Origin: Clusia tigrina | Taxonomy: Eukaryota > Arthropoda > Insecta > Diptera > Clusiidae | Direction: 5' to 3' | DNA length: 64,000 nucleotides | Assembly (NCBI GenBank): GCA_920105625.2 | Contig: OV050030.1 | Coordinates: 407,851,034 to 407,915,033, forward strand | Part shown: piece by piece, positions 22,793 to 37,200 of the stretch | How positions within the stretch are numbered: the first letter of the stretch is position 1 | Layout of the letters: each line of letters opens with the position of its first letter | Notes under the pieces: generated by a model | What the model was told of the DNA's origin: nothing | Databases searched by the model: none | Seen by the model: only the letters and a program-made list of their open reading frames with translations | Program-made: the position numbers and the translations under genes

Positions 22793-24012
22793 TACGAAGG
22801 TGGGTCAATAAGTGCCTGAAAATAACAACAGACGGTGTTACCATGTCAAATCCAACATTTTTCTAGTCATGAAGAAACCTTCAATAGAACGGACCCTAAT
22901 TTTCTGACTGATCTGTCAAATTGATTTGTTGTGACAGCCATTTGGAACAGACGCCTATGATCATATTCGTAAAAATGGAAGATAATGAATTTCCTAAACT
23001 CATTAAACACTATATTTTGCTCGAAAAAACCATCACGCAAACGAAACATAAGCTTGAAAAGTATAATGGGGACTCTTCACCGTCGATTGTAATCATCCAC
23101 CACTCGTTTACTAAATTTCGGTGCGGTCGTATCAGCACAATTGACGCCGAACGTTCTGGTTGAACAATTCAGGTCACCACACCAGAAATAGTCGATAAAA
23201 TCCACGGTATCATATTGGACGTTCGACGATTGAAGTTTATCAATTTTCCATAAATATTTGGAGGTGAAAAAGCACAAAATGGGTGCCGCGTTTGCTCACA
23301 ATTGATAACAAACGCCATCGTTCAACTTGAAAGGACTGTTTTGCGATGTTCAATCGCAGTCCGAATGAGAGTTTGCTCCGTTTCGTAACCGTGGACGAAA
23401 CATGGATTCATCACAACAGACCAGAAACCAAGAAACAGTCGCTACAGTGGACTTGTACTGGTGAACCGTAGCCGAAGAAGGCCAAGGTCTGTCGCCTAAC
23501 AAGGTCATGGCTACAGTTTTTTGGGAAGCGTGCAATGTCATTCAGATCGATTACCTTGAAGAGAGTAAAACGATTACCAGGGCATATTATGCAGAGCAGT
23601 TCGCGCGCGATTTGAAGCAAAAACGACCGCATTTGGCGAGGAAAAAAGTTCTCTTCCACCAGGACAAAGCACCGGCGCACAAGTCAGCAGTCGCAATGTC
23701 AAAACTGCATGAATTAGGTTACAAATTGCTCCCTCATCCAGTATATTCTCCAAACTTACCCACTAACGAATAATTCCTGTTTCCAAATATGAAGAAATGT
23801 CGCGGCGGTAAGCGATTTGGGTTGAATGAATAGGTCATCGATGAAACAAACGGCACGCGAAAGAGTTTTATTTGGAGGGCATCAAACAATTTGTACAAAC
23901 GTTCGATGAAGTGTATCGAGCTAAAAGTAGACTATGTTGAAAAATAAAACGTTGTTTTTGCCAAATAGTGCTCTTATTTCTATTTTCAGGAACTTAGTGA
24001 CCCATCCTCGTA
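22793..24012 (+). mobile_element. mariner element, full length but decayed
   Basis: Terminal inverted repeats are visible: left from 22795 (CGAAGGTGGGTCAATAAGTG) and right ending 24010 (reverse complement CGAGGATGGGTCACTAAGTT), flanked by TA. Between them, plus-strand transposase pieces: KLIKHYILLEKTITQTKHKL near 22990, ATVFWEACN, RARKKVLFHQDKAPAHKS-like (Asp 2) near 23650 and LLPHPVYSPN near 23740, where the third catalytic Asp is Asn. Several frameshifts. About 1.2 kb, normal mariner size. Dead. Confidence 0.8.
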
Positions 24013-24180
24013 TGTCCAAAGCTTTTCAACAATATTATTACATAAAAAATATATATACTCGTATAAATGAATTCAAGCCCCATATTGGAGGGAAGAAAAG
24101 TATCTTTGCTTAAAGTTTGCTTTGAATAAGGCGCGGTCGATCAAAGTAAGCTTCTGAGTATTTTCCTCCATTGCCTGAGG
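24013..24180. other. spacer
   Basis: Short AT-rich stretch between the mariner and the next non-LTR fragment; nothing recognised. Confidence 0.4.
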
Positions 24181-25700
24181 CTATTTTAAGGATACGGTCG
24201 GGCAGGGGCTGATGTTTGATGTAAATGGCTTATGGTTGCTTTGCTCTGTGACTCTGGTCCCCCAATCGGCTAGGTATTTTTCAATATCTTTGTGATGCTC
24301 TTGTAGTTGTTCTTGATAATAAGCTTCTCTGGAAATCACACGTTGAACTAAAGGTAGCGAAAGGCACTGTCAGCTTTTTGGCAGAGCAAGAGAATCTGTG
24401 GCAAGACGTAGGGTCTAGCTCCTTCGAAAGTTCTTTGTATTTATAAGGTAATGATCAGACCCATAATATCCTACGCATCTGTGGTCTGGGGGGATGATTG
24501 TCTCTCAAGGGGGTTAAATCTGCCATATCTAGACTACAGAGGACTGTGGCTTTCTTGTATTGGAGCCTTTCCGACAACTTCTGGTCCTGCGTTGTTGAAT
24601 CTTCCCGCACTAGTTGTTTGTATACAAGGAGAGTCACATAAGGCCATCCGTAGGTTAAACCACAATAGGTGGGTGCGCGTTGGTATCTTGAAGATATTGT
24701 TGGCACTTACATGGATATTGGTATCCCTTCTATACCCGCGTATCTTATAACTGATAGGCAGTACTGTATAAAAATTCCAGAGGGTCACTTATGGTTTGAT
24801 CGTACGACTGAGTCAAGTAGACAGTGCTGTCGTATTTTCACAGGTTGCTCCAAAACAGATATTGGATCGCGCTCTGGGGTTTTCGTGGAACTCAACGGTG
24901 TCCAACTTCATTACGACCTTGGTTGTCATGCTTCTGTCTTTCAGACGATGGCGATGGACTACGTGATGGAAAACAGATGGCGTGGCAGAAGTATTTGTGT
25001 CTGCAGTGACAGCCAGTCTGCACTGAAGGCCTTACTCAGCTCCCTTGTCACTTCCAAGTTGGTGTTGTGTGCAAATGCAAATTGAATTATGTTGGAAAGC
25101 ATAAAAGTCTGTAGCTAAAATGGATTCCAGGACACATGGGAATGAAGTCGCGGACAGACTATCGAATAAAAGATCCGAGACCGGTTTTACTGGCCCGGAA
25201 CCTGTTCTTCCCGTACCTTTTGCTGCCAGTAGGGCCACTATTAGTGACTGGGTTACCTGGGCACAGAATGGCTACAAGAGGCAGCAGATGGGCAAAGGCT
25301 ATGCTGCCTGTTATTTCAGATAGAACGTCAAGGTTTCTGCTGCCGCTGGAGTATATTCGGAGGAAAAAGAAGGAGCGTGAGGAAGAAACAAACAAGTCCA
25401 TGCTGCCCGTCTATGAGGGTTCATATCCCGAAAACCGCTTTGGCATTCGGCCGGGCTATTGCAGGGATGGTGTGGATCGCTCCAACGGCTGATGACGGGT
25501 CATTTTGCGTCAGCTAAGCATATCCAAATGATAGGTATTGCAGGCCGTGCAATTTGCCAGGCTTGTGGAGATGGTGGACCACTTTTTGTAAGTATGCTCC
25601 AATTTCGCTAGAACCAGGTTCGATGTATTTGGGATTAACATCCGAAGTAGTGCAGACTTTGGCTACTTAGGGGCACAGGATCTACTAAGGTTTGTTCACA
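24181..25700 (+). mobile_element. non-LTR retrotransposon fragment (RT end, RNase H)
   Basis: Plus-strand blocks in shifting frames: RPIISYASVVWG near 24452 (just after the polymerase domain), LPALVVCIQGESHKAIRRL, then an RNase H region (FTGCSKTDIGS near 24840, and VCSDSQSALKAL near 25006) and [15 protein letters not shown] near 25120 with the last acidic position. Order fits an R1/LOA-type ORF2. Heavily frameshifted; no ends defined. Confidence 0.7.
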
Positions 25701-25814
25701 AAGCAGGTACATTGAAAGAAAAATAAAAATGGTACGTCAAATACAATGGATGTCTTGTGGTCTGTGTACTATATATGACTAGTTGTTCCGAAAAAAAAAA
25801 ATTCAAAACGAAGC

Positions 25815-27400
25815 TCTTGTAGGTAGGTAGGTAGGTTATATGGCTGTCCTAAGACTGACTTAGGCCTGTTCAAGGCCCATTGTGGTCACTAGAGTTTTTT
25901 TCACCCACACCCCCGGATCCTCCTTAAACCATCCAGTGGATTTGATAAAAGTAACCACTTTCGTTAGCTTCATCCGAGAAATCTCCTCAATGCTATCAAG
26001 AAATGCAAATCCAAGAGTGGAGAACCTTTTTCTGTATAGAGCAATGCACCCACACAGGAGGTTTTCCTACGTTTCTTTATATGTAGCATACCCTCTCTTA
26101 TTGCTATTACCTCTGCTTGGAACACACTATAATGGTCCGGCAAGCGGAAGGATAAACTGACGCTCAGCTTTTCAGAATATACACCTCCTCCCACCCGATC
26201 ATTTAGTTGTGAACCGTCAGTGTAACTGCTAATTTCGTTCTTACTGATCATGATTCCATTATCCCAGTCCTCCCTTGTGTGGAATATGGTGTTAAAGGAT
26301 TTTCTTAAATTCCGTTACAGTAATCTGTAGCATCGGGAATATTAGGAAATTTTTCTACTATGGTCGAATGACCTCTGCTACTTGTAGTTAAAAGGGAGAG
26401 TTCCCTGAGTCTAAGAGCCGATGTGATTGCAAGCTGCTCTCCAGCAAATCAATTGGCAGAAGGTCTAGCATTCTGATCAATGCTGTCCTGGGAGTAGTTT
26501 TAAGAGCTCCGCTTCTACATAAACTAGCTGCTCTCTGAATACGCTCTAAGTTTTCCACAAGATAGCTTTCATAAGTGCCGGCCACCATACCAGTGAATGC
26601 CGTACAACAAAATCGGTCTAACCATTGCTGTGTATAACCAATGTACTATTCGGGGGGCCATACCCCATTTTAGTCCTACTGTCTTCCTACACGAATAGAG
26701 TGCTATTGATGCTTTTCTTACTCTATCCTCTACATTTAATTCCAATTAAGATTCCTGTCGATAATCAGTCCCAGGTAGCGAGCTTTATCTTTAAAAGACA
26801 AAGTGATTTCATTTATTTTAGGGGGCCTTACTTCTGGTACTCTATGTTTTCTACCAAATAGTACCAGTTCTGTTTTGTTGGGGTTTACGGCCAAACCACA
26901 TGATTCTGACCAAGATTTAGCTCATCTAATATTCTTTGCATGACTTCACAAAGCATATTGGGGAATTTGCCTCCTACCGAGATTGCAATATCGTCTGGAT
27001 AGGCAACATCGAGCACTTTTCTCTCCCCTAAGCCCCTTAACAGTTTATTCTTTGTCAGTACCCAAAGGAGAGGAGTCTGCACGCCCCTGCTGACGGATTT
27101 ACGTAACCTCCCTCTTACGGCACCCAATTCACAAACCTGCATATAAGCATTTGTTTGATGAAAACAACCAGCGCCCCGGGGATGCTCTTGTAAGTAAAAA
27201 ATATGGATCTTTGTGGGTGCTGAATATAACTGTATCACCAGCACGTGTGGCAATGTGATTGTTTATTGGCAGATCAGGTGTGTTACCGAGGAATAGCATG
27301 GGACCAAGCTCGCTGCATTTAGATAATCCACGATATTGTTTATAGGGAACCTGAAGAGTATCAAATTATAATAGGAGTATACAAATATGATGCTTGGAGA
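25815..27400 (-). mobile_element. non-LTR retrotransposon fragment, LOA-like
   Basis: Minus-strand blocks: QTPLLWVLTKNKLLRGLGE and VAYPDDIAISVGGKFP near 27000 (the polymerase YADD box with A changed to P), LVLFGRK, then LERIQRAASLCRSGALKTTP near 26500 and SSYTDGSQLNDRVGGGVY near 26230 (RNase H first Asp). The plus strand at 25830 reads AGGTAGGTAGGTAGG, probably the 3' end. A homologous piece lies in opposite orientation at 44050-44130. Confidence 0.75.
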
Positions 27401-28274
27401 CCTCCTTCTTCAGCGGCTCTTCGGTCAACCCCACTTCTATCTATCCATAAAAATATGAAAAATGTCAACTAACTTAACCAAGTTGAACCTTAACAAATTA
27501 GAATAATTACACATACACACCGTTATTAGTTCTATAATTGTATTTGTTGTAATTTCATTTATTATTTTTATTCAGCTAAATTTTTGGCTTTTTATGTTAT
27601 ATGAAATAAGGTTGTTTCCTCCTCCTCTTCACTATAATAATGTTCATTTCATTACACAGCATTTTTTGTTTTTAGTTTAATAATTATAAAATATAATCAC
27701 AAAATTTGCCATTTTCTAATATTAAACAATTTAATAAAGGATACAAAAAAGAGTGTGAAAAATATACCAAATTATGCGCTTAAAATTATATAAACAGTTT
27801 TAATCAAATAAAGCAACAATATGGGGAAAAAAAGTAAAAATTACAAAAAGAACACTAAAAAGAAAATCATACGTTTTCGAATGTATACTAGAAAAAACTT
27901 TCCATCTTACATTTAATGCAATATTATTGAATAATTTTAATACTATATAATTTAGTCTTATGCGCTACATAACTACCGTTTAAAGAAAATTGTAAGAAAC
28001 TCTGATACTGCAACTTGCGTTTCGATATATATATGTACGTGTATGTGGGTATGCGCTCCGCCTCTAAGTACATACTTGTTGTTTTTTCTTTTGTTTCTGC
28101 TTTTGTTAATTTAATTTTCTGAGGTTGAAGCAATAAAATTGTATCTTAGGTTTAAGTTTAATAATTTCATCCTAAATTTTCGTATTTTTGTTTTCTTGTT
28201 GGTAATGATGCGTGTGTGATAATAAATTGTTTGATTATAGTATTAAGCACTAAAAAGAGACATTTAGTTTGAAC
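27401..28274 (-). other. AT-rich 3' untranslated region, probable
   Basis: Very AT-rich sequence just downstream of the stop codon of the DUF1647-like gene on the minus strand, with minus-strand AATAAA signals (plus TTTATT) near 27557 and 27567. It probably holds that gene's long 3' untranslated region. No coding frame. Confidence 0.45.
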
Positions 28275-31200
28275 CTAATCCTCGGTGAATGGGTGCTCTG
28301 AAGTTTCACTGCTGTTGCGTCGTCGATTGCCCAGTGCCATGGTCTTCTTGAGAGTCTCCTTATAAAAAATGTTGTAAGTTTCACTTGGCAGTGAATATTT
28401 CGAATCGTCCAAATGCCATGTGAGGCCCAAGACTATGTTGAATGCGGAAGTATCGTAGCCATGACAGCCTGAATAGCGATATTGCGGTTTCTTGTTGTAT
28501 TTGCAACCGTTGGATTGGGCACCTGCAAGGAGAAGAGGGCAAAAACAGAATTGTTATTAATTAAATTGAACATTCGAGGTATATAAATAATATTATTATG
28601 GGAAACGAAGGATAACTCTAGAATTGGACGAGAAATAAATTAAATATATTGTTACGAAGTCGACACGCCGTCTGATTGGTTGATGGTTTTAGGGTGAGCA
28701 TCGATTTGAACCCTTAAACATGAACACGCGAGAAGGCATGCGAAACTGCGGTCGGAGGCTGGTTACGGTTTTCGTGTGCAAGAGCGACGGCACACGCGAT
28801 ATCGGGATCAGTAAATAAGTAAAAGTGAACAAGTGAACAGAACAAGTAGTACCAGCAGCAGTGAAACCACAGAATACATAGAAATTATACTTGTTTAGCG
28901 CCCACTCACACACGTGCAAAACTGTAGTAGTGTGGCTGATTTTCTTCAGAATTCTAGTTAACCAATGATAAACAAACCTATCCATATCGGCAACTAATGA
29001 TAAGCAAAGACATTTTTTTTAAACGTCAGATAATTTGACGTTTAAGTGTCTCGTATCTATGGTCTCTGGCAATACTATTGTATTCTGTGAAAGTATAAGT
29101 AGGTGAACCGAAGAATATTTTCTCATTTTCTCTGAACCAAACACCATAAAATAATGTATCGATACATTGCTTTCTCGACTTCTTGGACTATGCGGCACTT
29201 TTCTGTACTAGATATTCTAGTGAATTTTTTATATTTTTATAAATTAGTGAGAGTAGGTCAGTGTGCACTTGTCTGTCAACAAATCTTAAAAACTATATAT
29301 ACTTTTTACCTCTTACATGAACATGAACACTCATCGTCATTCTCATACTTCTTCTTCTAAAGATCCATAGATAAATCGTCCCTATTCCTGCACAAATCAA
29401 GGTGAATTTACTTACATGGGGCTGCAAGGTGAATTTCGTACCTCCGCAATTGTCAAACATAAGCAATGTGCGATTAGATACTGTTCAAAATAAACGAAAT
29501 TGAGAGGAATGGAGAAACACATAAGAGCTGCTTAAAGTGGTACAAAATTTATATAAAATATATTTAATAGTTAAATAGATTCATAATTTCTTCATAAGAT
29601 TCAAACTTCACAAAAATAACGATTAAAAACCTCTTAATCACTCAAATCAAAACTCTATTTGCAATTGTTTGTATATTTCTATACATAAAATTTTGACAGC
29701 TACTGCGGGAAAATTGGTTGAAAATTTTTTTTCTTCCAGTCGCCATGTAGGTAAATTCACCTTGTACACCAATATTACAATTACACATATTTTTTTTATT
29801 TACAGTGTACTGTACAATTTCACAAACGTTGCTAGATTATCTTTATTCTGAGCTATAAAATTAAATTTTTATTTATTTGTCAATTTAAAACTGAATATCA
29901 AAACAGTATTTTTCGTTGAAGTGTGAAAAAAGTAGCAACATTAATACAAATATTTCTGGAAAAAAGAGGCGTTTGCACAGTTTGAGAGACAGTGTGACAG
30001 CTGTAGGCAAAAAGCGACATCACAGTCACACACACACAGTCGCAGCGACGAACGAACGCAGTGACGAACGGCAAACGTGTGTAGAAAGCGGACGGCATTT
30101 ACTGGCTTATTTATAACGTGAATGGTGTGCAAATAAATAAATACTTGACAAAACGTCGAAAACCAGTAATTTAACAAATTTAAATAAATAAAATGGCATA
30201 TAATAATATGAAGAAAGAAGAATATGCGCAGTGTAAGTAAAAATAAAAAGAAATAAATTAGAAGCCATGCGTACAGTGGCGTTATTAATTGGGCGTCAGG
30301 CATAGTGAAAAAATGTGATATAAATAGAAATTTGTCTGGAAAGTAAATAAACAAATGCAATTGAAAATTTCTTAGAAAGAAAACTATGTGACAGAGATAG
30401 AAATTTGCACTGGAGGGTTACAAAACAGATTTAATGATACAAATTACACAGAAGCACCAATAAAAATTATATACCATGCATTTTGTGAGCGTCAATAGCC
30501 ACCCGCAGCACCCGTAAATGATTTATAAGTACTTATTGCAAGTGTGTAAGAGAAGGAAATTACAAATTTTTTGTAATGACTTCTTCAACGGCACTTTTGT
30601 TTGTTGCATAAAAACGTAGAAAAACATTAACCAGCTGCCTTCCGCTAGCCGAAATAAACAAAAACTAACGCAATGCACTGCAAAAACAGCAAGTATAAAA
30701 ATAACTTCGTTGTGTATGTGCCGTGCCGTGTCAATCCCCCTCCAACACCAACACCCCCTCTGTTCAGGTCACGGCTGTGTATTCTGTGAATTAATAATGG
30801 CAGACAAAATGTTGCTGAGATTATGAATTCTCCCGAATCTCAACATTTTTATAATGTTTTGCATATATAATTACAAATATAGTGGGATTTCCATTTTTAA
30901 AGATAATCGAATTAGTCCGTGGCGTTTTTCTACAGAAATTTGTATAAGCAAACACATTTGTCCGCTATAAAATATGAATGTAAAAAGTTTTATTGGGTTT
31001 CGAACTCATTAATTAAATTATATTGTTTGTTATATTGTTCAAGATAATTACTGTAGATAACTTCTTTGTAGGGTTAACTGTAATCTGGTTAATTATAATT
31101 GGCAAATAGATTCCTAATCCATTTACATTTTTTAGCTTTATTTTAAGTCGCTTGGGGCATAAATCCAAATTGCTATATGAATATTGAACTGTGTTAAGTA

Positions 31201-34200
31201 CATTCAGTTAGTATGGCGCTTGGCACATTTCTACATGCATGAAACTGTGGGTTTGTGAATTGAAAATGTTGAACCAAAAACTTGCTCTTTCAATTGGTAT
31301 CAGATTTTCACAAAGTTGTACATAATTAATTTGCCACTTTCGTACATTTCCATACATTTATGCCAGGGATGCTCATTAGTTCTAATTAGAATGGGGTTGA
31401 TTTTCATTGAATTATATTGTAGTTTACAATTAATTGGATATATTTATTTTTCTTTATAAAATGCAGCTCCTGAATATGGCTGGAAACCGGGTCCTTCCGC
31501 TGCACCCACCTCGCCATCGTCTACCGGTGCAGGCAGTTCGCGTAACGTACTTATAGATCCTGAGAGTTTGGAGCCGAAGAACATGGACTTCTCGGATGAG
31601 ACTATACGTAAAGGTTTCATACGCAAAGTGTACCTCATTTTAATGGTTTGGCTCAATGACAGCAAATTTAACTTTATTGATTTTCTCTATTCGAATTACA
31701 AATTTCTTTTATTGCTTGAAGGTGCAATTGCTAATTACGTTTGGATTTGTGGCGTTGTTTCTGTTTCATAGAGGCACACAACAACTCTTCGAAAGTAATC
31801 CTTCGCTGATTATTGGAGCGTTTATTGTTACGCTTGTTTTGATCATTGCCATGTCATGCTGCGAAACCGCTCGCCGCTCATTCCCAACAAATTTTATATG
31901 CCTGTTCGTATTTACGCTGGCCGAATCATTCTTGGTGGGAGCCATTGCAAGTACTTATAAAGCGGATTCGGTGAGTATTAAAGGATTTCTATGGAAATAA
32001 AGTAGCCTGGTGGCAGAATTTACTGGCAATATTTTTGTAATGTATAATACGTGACTCTGGCATACAATGGAAAACAGACAAGTATAATTTCAACTCTTAT
32101 GAGAAGCGGAAAATAAAACTTATTGTGGTGTAGATAGTTAGGATGGTTTACCTAATATATATGCAGTTATACCAAGAAAAGTGGACTATACATTAAAAAT
32201 ATACCAGGATTTCCCAGTAAGAATAACAGTTACCAAAATAAGATTAGAAATCCCCCTACGCATAACTGCTCGGGAGGTGCCAAGGCAATTGAGTACCTAA
32301 AATCTGCCGCTACCCTACTTATGCGATCTCTACAATTGTTTATATTTCTTATACTAATATTTATTTATCCTTCTAAGGTTCTACTGGCTGTTGGCATCAC
32401 AGCGTTTCTCTGTCTTGCTTTGACGATCTTTGCCATGCAAACGAAATATGATTTTACCGCCTGTGGCGGCATTCTACTGGCTGCTTTGCTCTGCTTGTTA
32501 ATCTTTGGAATTGTGGCTATGTTCTGGCGTGACCATATCGTTCAGACTATATACGGTGTTTGCGGTGCTTTGTTGTCCTGCATATTCCTAATATTCGACA
32601 CACAGCTTATGATGGGCGGTTCGCATAAGTACAGCATTAGCCCGGAGGAGTACATCTTCGCCGCTTTGAATTTGTACATGGATGTTATTCGTATTTTCCT
32701 ATATATACTGCAGTTGATGGGCTCAAAGAAGTAGAGAGGAGGATGTAGGACTGGGAACTATATGAATGAAGTGGGTACTAACATAAATTAAGGTGCTAAA
32801 GCAAGTATTTATTTAAGCTGCACTGTTTATTAAATCTTCTTTCCATTATTGTAACAATTGATATATTGTCTTTATATTTATATACAAATATATATAAATT
32901 TTTGTGTATTTGTCAATTTTAATGCTAAAATGTTCTTTATAAATATTTTTTTTTGTGAGCATTGTATTTTGATATATACAAATAAATTAATTAATAAATT
33001 CACTATACAAGTGCATGTGCATAGAATGTAATAATGGATTAGGTATAAGATATATGTATATACGACATACATACTTCTAAATTTACCACGCCTATTATGC
33101 TGATAAAAATTAAAAAGAAAACTAATTTTAAAACTATACTGTGCTCGTTTATAAGTGTTACTATGGGGAGTTGCATAATGGAGCGCCATACGAGTGCTGT
33201 TGGGACGATATGATACTTTTAATAGCTGCACTGATATGGTACTTAAACAGCAAAATAAGATAAACAAGTGTGTAGAGAGTTTGTAATTTTAATGGGGTAA
33301 AGGTAGGCAAACTTTCTGCTACAGAGTTCATTTCCTCAAAACCGTATACAATTACTAAGATTACAATTGAAGGTGCTAAAATGCCTTACAAAGTTGTTTT
33401 TAAAGTATTTCATTTTATAAAATTCACATTTAAATGTCTTATGGAGTTAATAAGTATATACATATATGAGAAAAGTTCCTACAAGCTGATTAGATCAGCG
33501 TTATTATAATGATGTGAGTTACAAAATACAATGGGAATTCTTCAATACAATGGGAATTCTTCAACTACACAATCACATACCATTGAATCTCGAAGAATAG
33601 AGAAGACGATGCTCGATTTGAGCTCTGCAGCCATTAATTGATATAGGAATAATATATTTTAGGTAATTATTGTAATAAAATAAGGAATAGGAAAATAAAA
33701 TGAAATTACATATTAATAGATATAAAAAAAATATTAAAGGAATAGGAAAATAAAATGAAATTACATATTAATAGATATAAAAAAAATATTAATTGTTACG
33801 AAATCAACACGCCATTTGATTGGTTGCATAGTTTTAGGGTATGCGTCATTTTCAACCCCTACAGTACACATGCGAGCAGGCATGCGAAACTGCGTTCGAA
33901 GGTTAGTGGAAGTTCTGGTATGCAAGAAGTATATAAGCGCCTACATACTGACAGCGGGATCAGTGAACAAGTGAAAGTGGCAAAGTGAACATCGTAGTAG
34001 CAGCAGCAGTGGAACAGTGAGGGTAGCCGGGAGTGAACATCGTAGTAGCAGATCAGTTAACAAGTGACAGTGGCAAAGTAAACATCGTGGGAAGCAAGCA
34101 GTGAAAAGAGATCATAGTTGAATGCTGAGAGTGGCAGCAAGCAGAGTGAGCGTCGTATTGGCAAGATCAGTTAACAAGTGACAATAGAAGAGTGAATATT

Positions 34201-37200
34201 GTATTGGCAACGGGTAGTTAAGCAGTGATCGTCGCAGAGCGGACATCTTGTTACCAACGGGTATTTGAGCAGTGGTCATCGCAGAGCGGACATTGTGTTA
34301 GCAACGGGCAGTTGAGCAGTGGTCGTTGCAGAGCGGACATCGTGTTAGCAACGGGCAGATTACCAGTGATCGTCACAGAGCTGACATCGTGTTAGCAACG
34401 GGCAGTTGAGCAGTGATCGTCGCAGAGCGAACATCGTGTTAGCAACGAGTGTTAATAAGTGATTGTCATAGAGCGGACATTGTGTTAGAAACAGGCAGTT
34501 GAGCAGTGATCATCGCAGAGTGATATAAATAGAAAAGTGTGTTGCAACAACTAACTGACTGAAGCAAACAATAAGCGAAGACGAAGTGTGAGAAGCAAGC
34601 AAATAGAATTAAAGCCAATAGTAAGTTGGAGGAATACAAATAAAGCCAATTGTTCTAACTGAAGAAGGAATTGTTTGCTTATTATACAATCCAGAGATAC
34701 GAATCCAAGTATTGAGCTTGATATAAATTGTCAGAAAGGCAATTTCGTAACAATATATAAAAGAAAATATATAAATAGATATAAACAAATGTTTTATGCA
34801 TTTATAGAAGCTTCCTAGACACTGCTTACGATTATTGAGAGCAAATTATAAACATCATGTTAGAAGTATAGATAAGTAGCGACGTTACAGAGTGAATCAC
34901 GTATTTGAATTGACTCTCTGATAGAGAATTGCATTCAACATATTCCAGGGTCCAAGGCGAGAAATATATTATTCCCAATACAAAGGTCAAAATAAGAAGT
35001 GACCAGAGAAAAGGGTAACTTATGGACAAACTTATATTAGGCCATCATATATATTTACAGCAGTATAATAACAATAAAAAGTTAAAGTATTAACCTTATA
35101 TAATTCCAGGCGGTATATTCTTTTCAAAACAATATATATCTCAGGAACCAAGAGAGCTATTTCACTGAAATATTATATGAAGTCACGATTGAACAATCTC
35201 ATGAACTGAGTCAAATTTATTGAACATTGTTGTATCTACACGCCCATTTCTCATAATATTGAAAATCGCATAGCTCAAATATGAAAGGCGCTAATTTTGC
35301 TTCCATTCTATATGTGATGAAACACTCTGATGATGATCTACGTAAATTCTGGTAAAAATCGGGTGCCACCAACATACCCACCCAGTTTCTATATGCTGAA
35401 TTGTTGAAAAGGACAATTCTTACGAACTAGGGAAGCTAAGACACGCTCACTTTAGTAAATCCTTGCATCCACCATTTCCAACAATGTGTCTAAGGGGTTC
35501 TGGATATATAATATTTAGTATAATACAATATACAATGATATCTTATTAGATAAAATATATAATAATATATCATATTTTATCAGGTAAAATATCGAATAAT
35601 AAGTAATATCAGATAAAATATACAATAACATCTTATTAGATAAAATATATAAATAATAATAAACAAATAACATATAAGAGAGTAGTGTATTTAAATATTA
35701 TTAACTAAAGGATTATCCATTATTCAACATCACAATCGGCCTCCAACTGAATTGTAATGATTGAATTTCCTTCGATGACAAGCTCAGTTTTAATGATTTT
35801 AATAAAATTTGTCTTTATTTGCGACAATATTTCGGTTCCCTTTGGAAACTATTTTCACGGAAATATTGGCACAAATAAGCAAGATTTCAAGAAAAATATG
35901 AAAACTAATCTTGTGTCAGACCTTGAACTCAAAGGATAATAGCAATTCAATATATTTTTTATTTAAAACAGACTCTCATGGATTTCTGCTTAATCCATTA
36001 GAAGGAGTGCATTCGAATGAATCATTCGCTTGCTGGAATCATCCGATTGCTGGAATTATCCGATTGCTGGAATCATTCAATTGCTGGAATCATTCGCTTG
36101 CTGGAATCATCCGATTGCTGGAATTATCCGATTGCTGGAATCATTCGATTGCTGGAATCATTCGCTTGCTGGAATCATCCGATTGCTGGAATTATCCGAT
36201 TGCTGGAATCATTCGATTGCTGGAATCATTCGCTTGCTGGAATCATCCGATTACATCCATCTCAGAAATTTTCGAGTCTATTGTACAAAGTTTTTAAAAA
36301 TGTATTCTTTAAAATTTCTTTAATCAATTAAAGTTGAAAACTGAAACATTGCTTATCTATGTGAAATGCTACTCCTCCGCTCTTCCGATAATAAGCTTTA
36401 ATATTGAACCGTGTAATATCCTTCTCAGCTGTTATACTGGGCACCATTGCCAGCTAGCCCTCTCGTTGCCAGCATTGCCGATGTTATCAGCGAGCGCGTG
36501 ACTGAGTGATGAGTTAAATGAGCCGGGCCGGGCAACACTTACGCCTACCTCCCACCACTTGTGTGTATACATTGGCAGACAGGCAGACAGGGTATTTGGC
36601 TGGCAAGGACTGCGGCGTAGATGCGTAGTGCGCATGATCCCTGAAGATGTGCCGACCAACTGTCTCAACCGTCTGCAGCATACCTACACAAATACATTTT
36701 TTCGAGCTGCTCGTACTTGTGACATCATTGTGTGCGAAGCAGCGATTCAGAGTAGAGCCTTGCCTTGGGTGCCTCAAAAAGGTTTGTGGTGCGGTACAAG
36801 AAAATTGTGTTTAGCTTCTTTTTAATAAGACTAAAAACTCCGAAATAATTCAGTTAAACAAATAAAATAGAAAGAAAATGAATAAAAGTGAGGAAGCTGC
36901 GGCCAATAATGTGTCGAATGGTGCGCCACTACACCAAATTGTGCCCAATGTTATGCTGGATGAGGCACAATATATGCCCGGAGTGGCCACGCCGCAAACA
37001 ACAGGTAAACGGAGCAAGAGGAGCCCCGCCTCACACCAAAGTGCACCTAATTTGCTTAATGCATTCTATTGGTTTATTTCAATATAAATTTTTAAAGTAA
37101 TCCTACCGGACACGGCACCAAATGTGAGCAACAATGAGCAAATGCCTCAAATGTATTCCGTAAACGGGTTGGATGAGACCCAATTTCATATGCGGGATGC

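Noticed and set aside
35911..36331. Three overlapping plus-strand reading frames of 97-128 codons, repetitive Leu/Ser/Trp protein
   Set aside because: They are the three frames of the 17-bp minisatellite, open only because the monomer has no stop codon.
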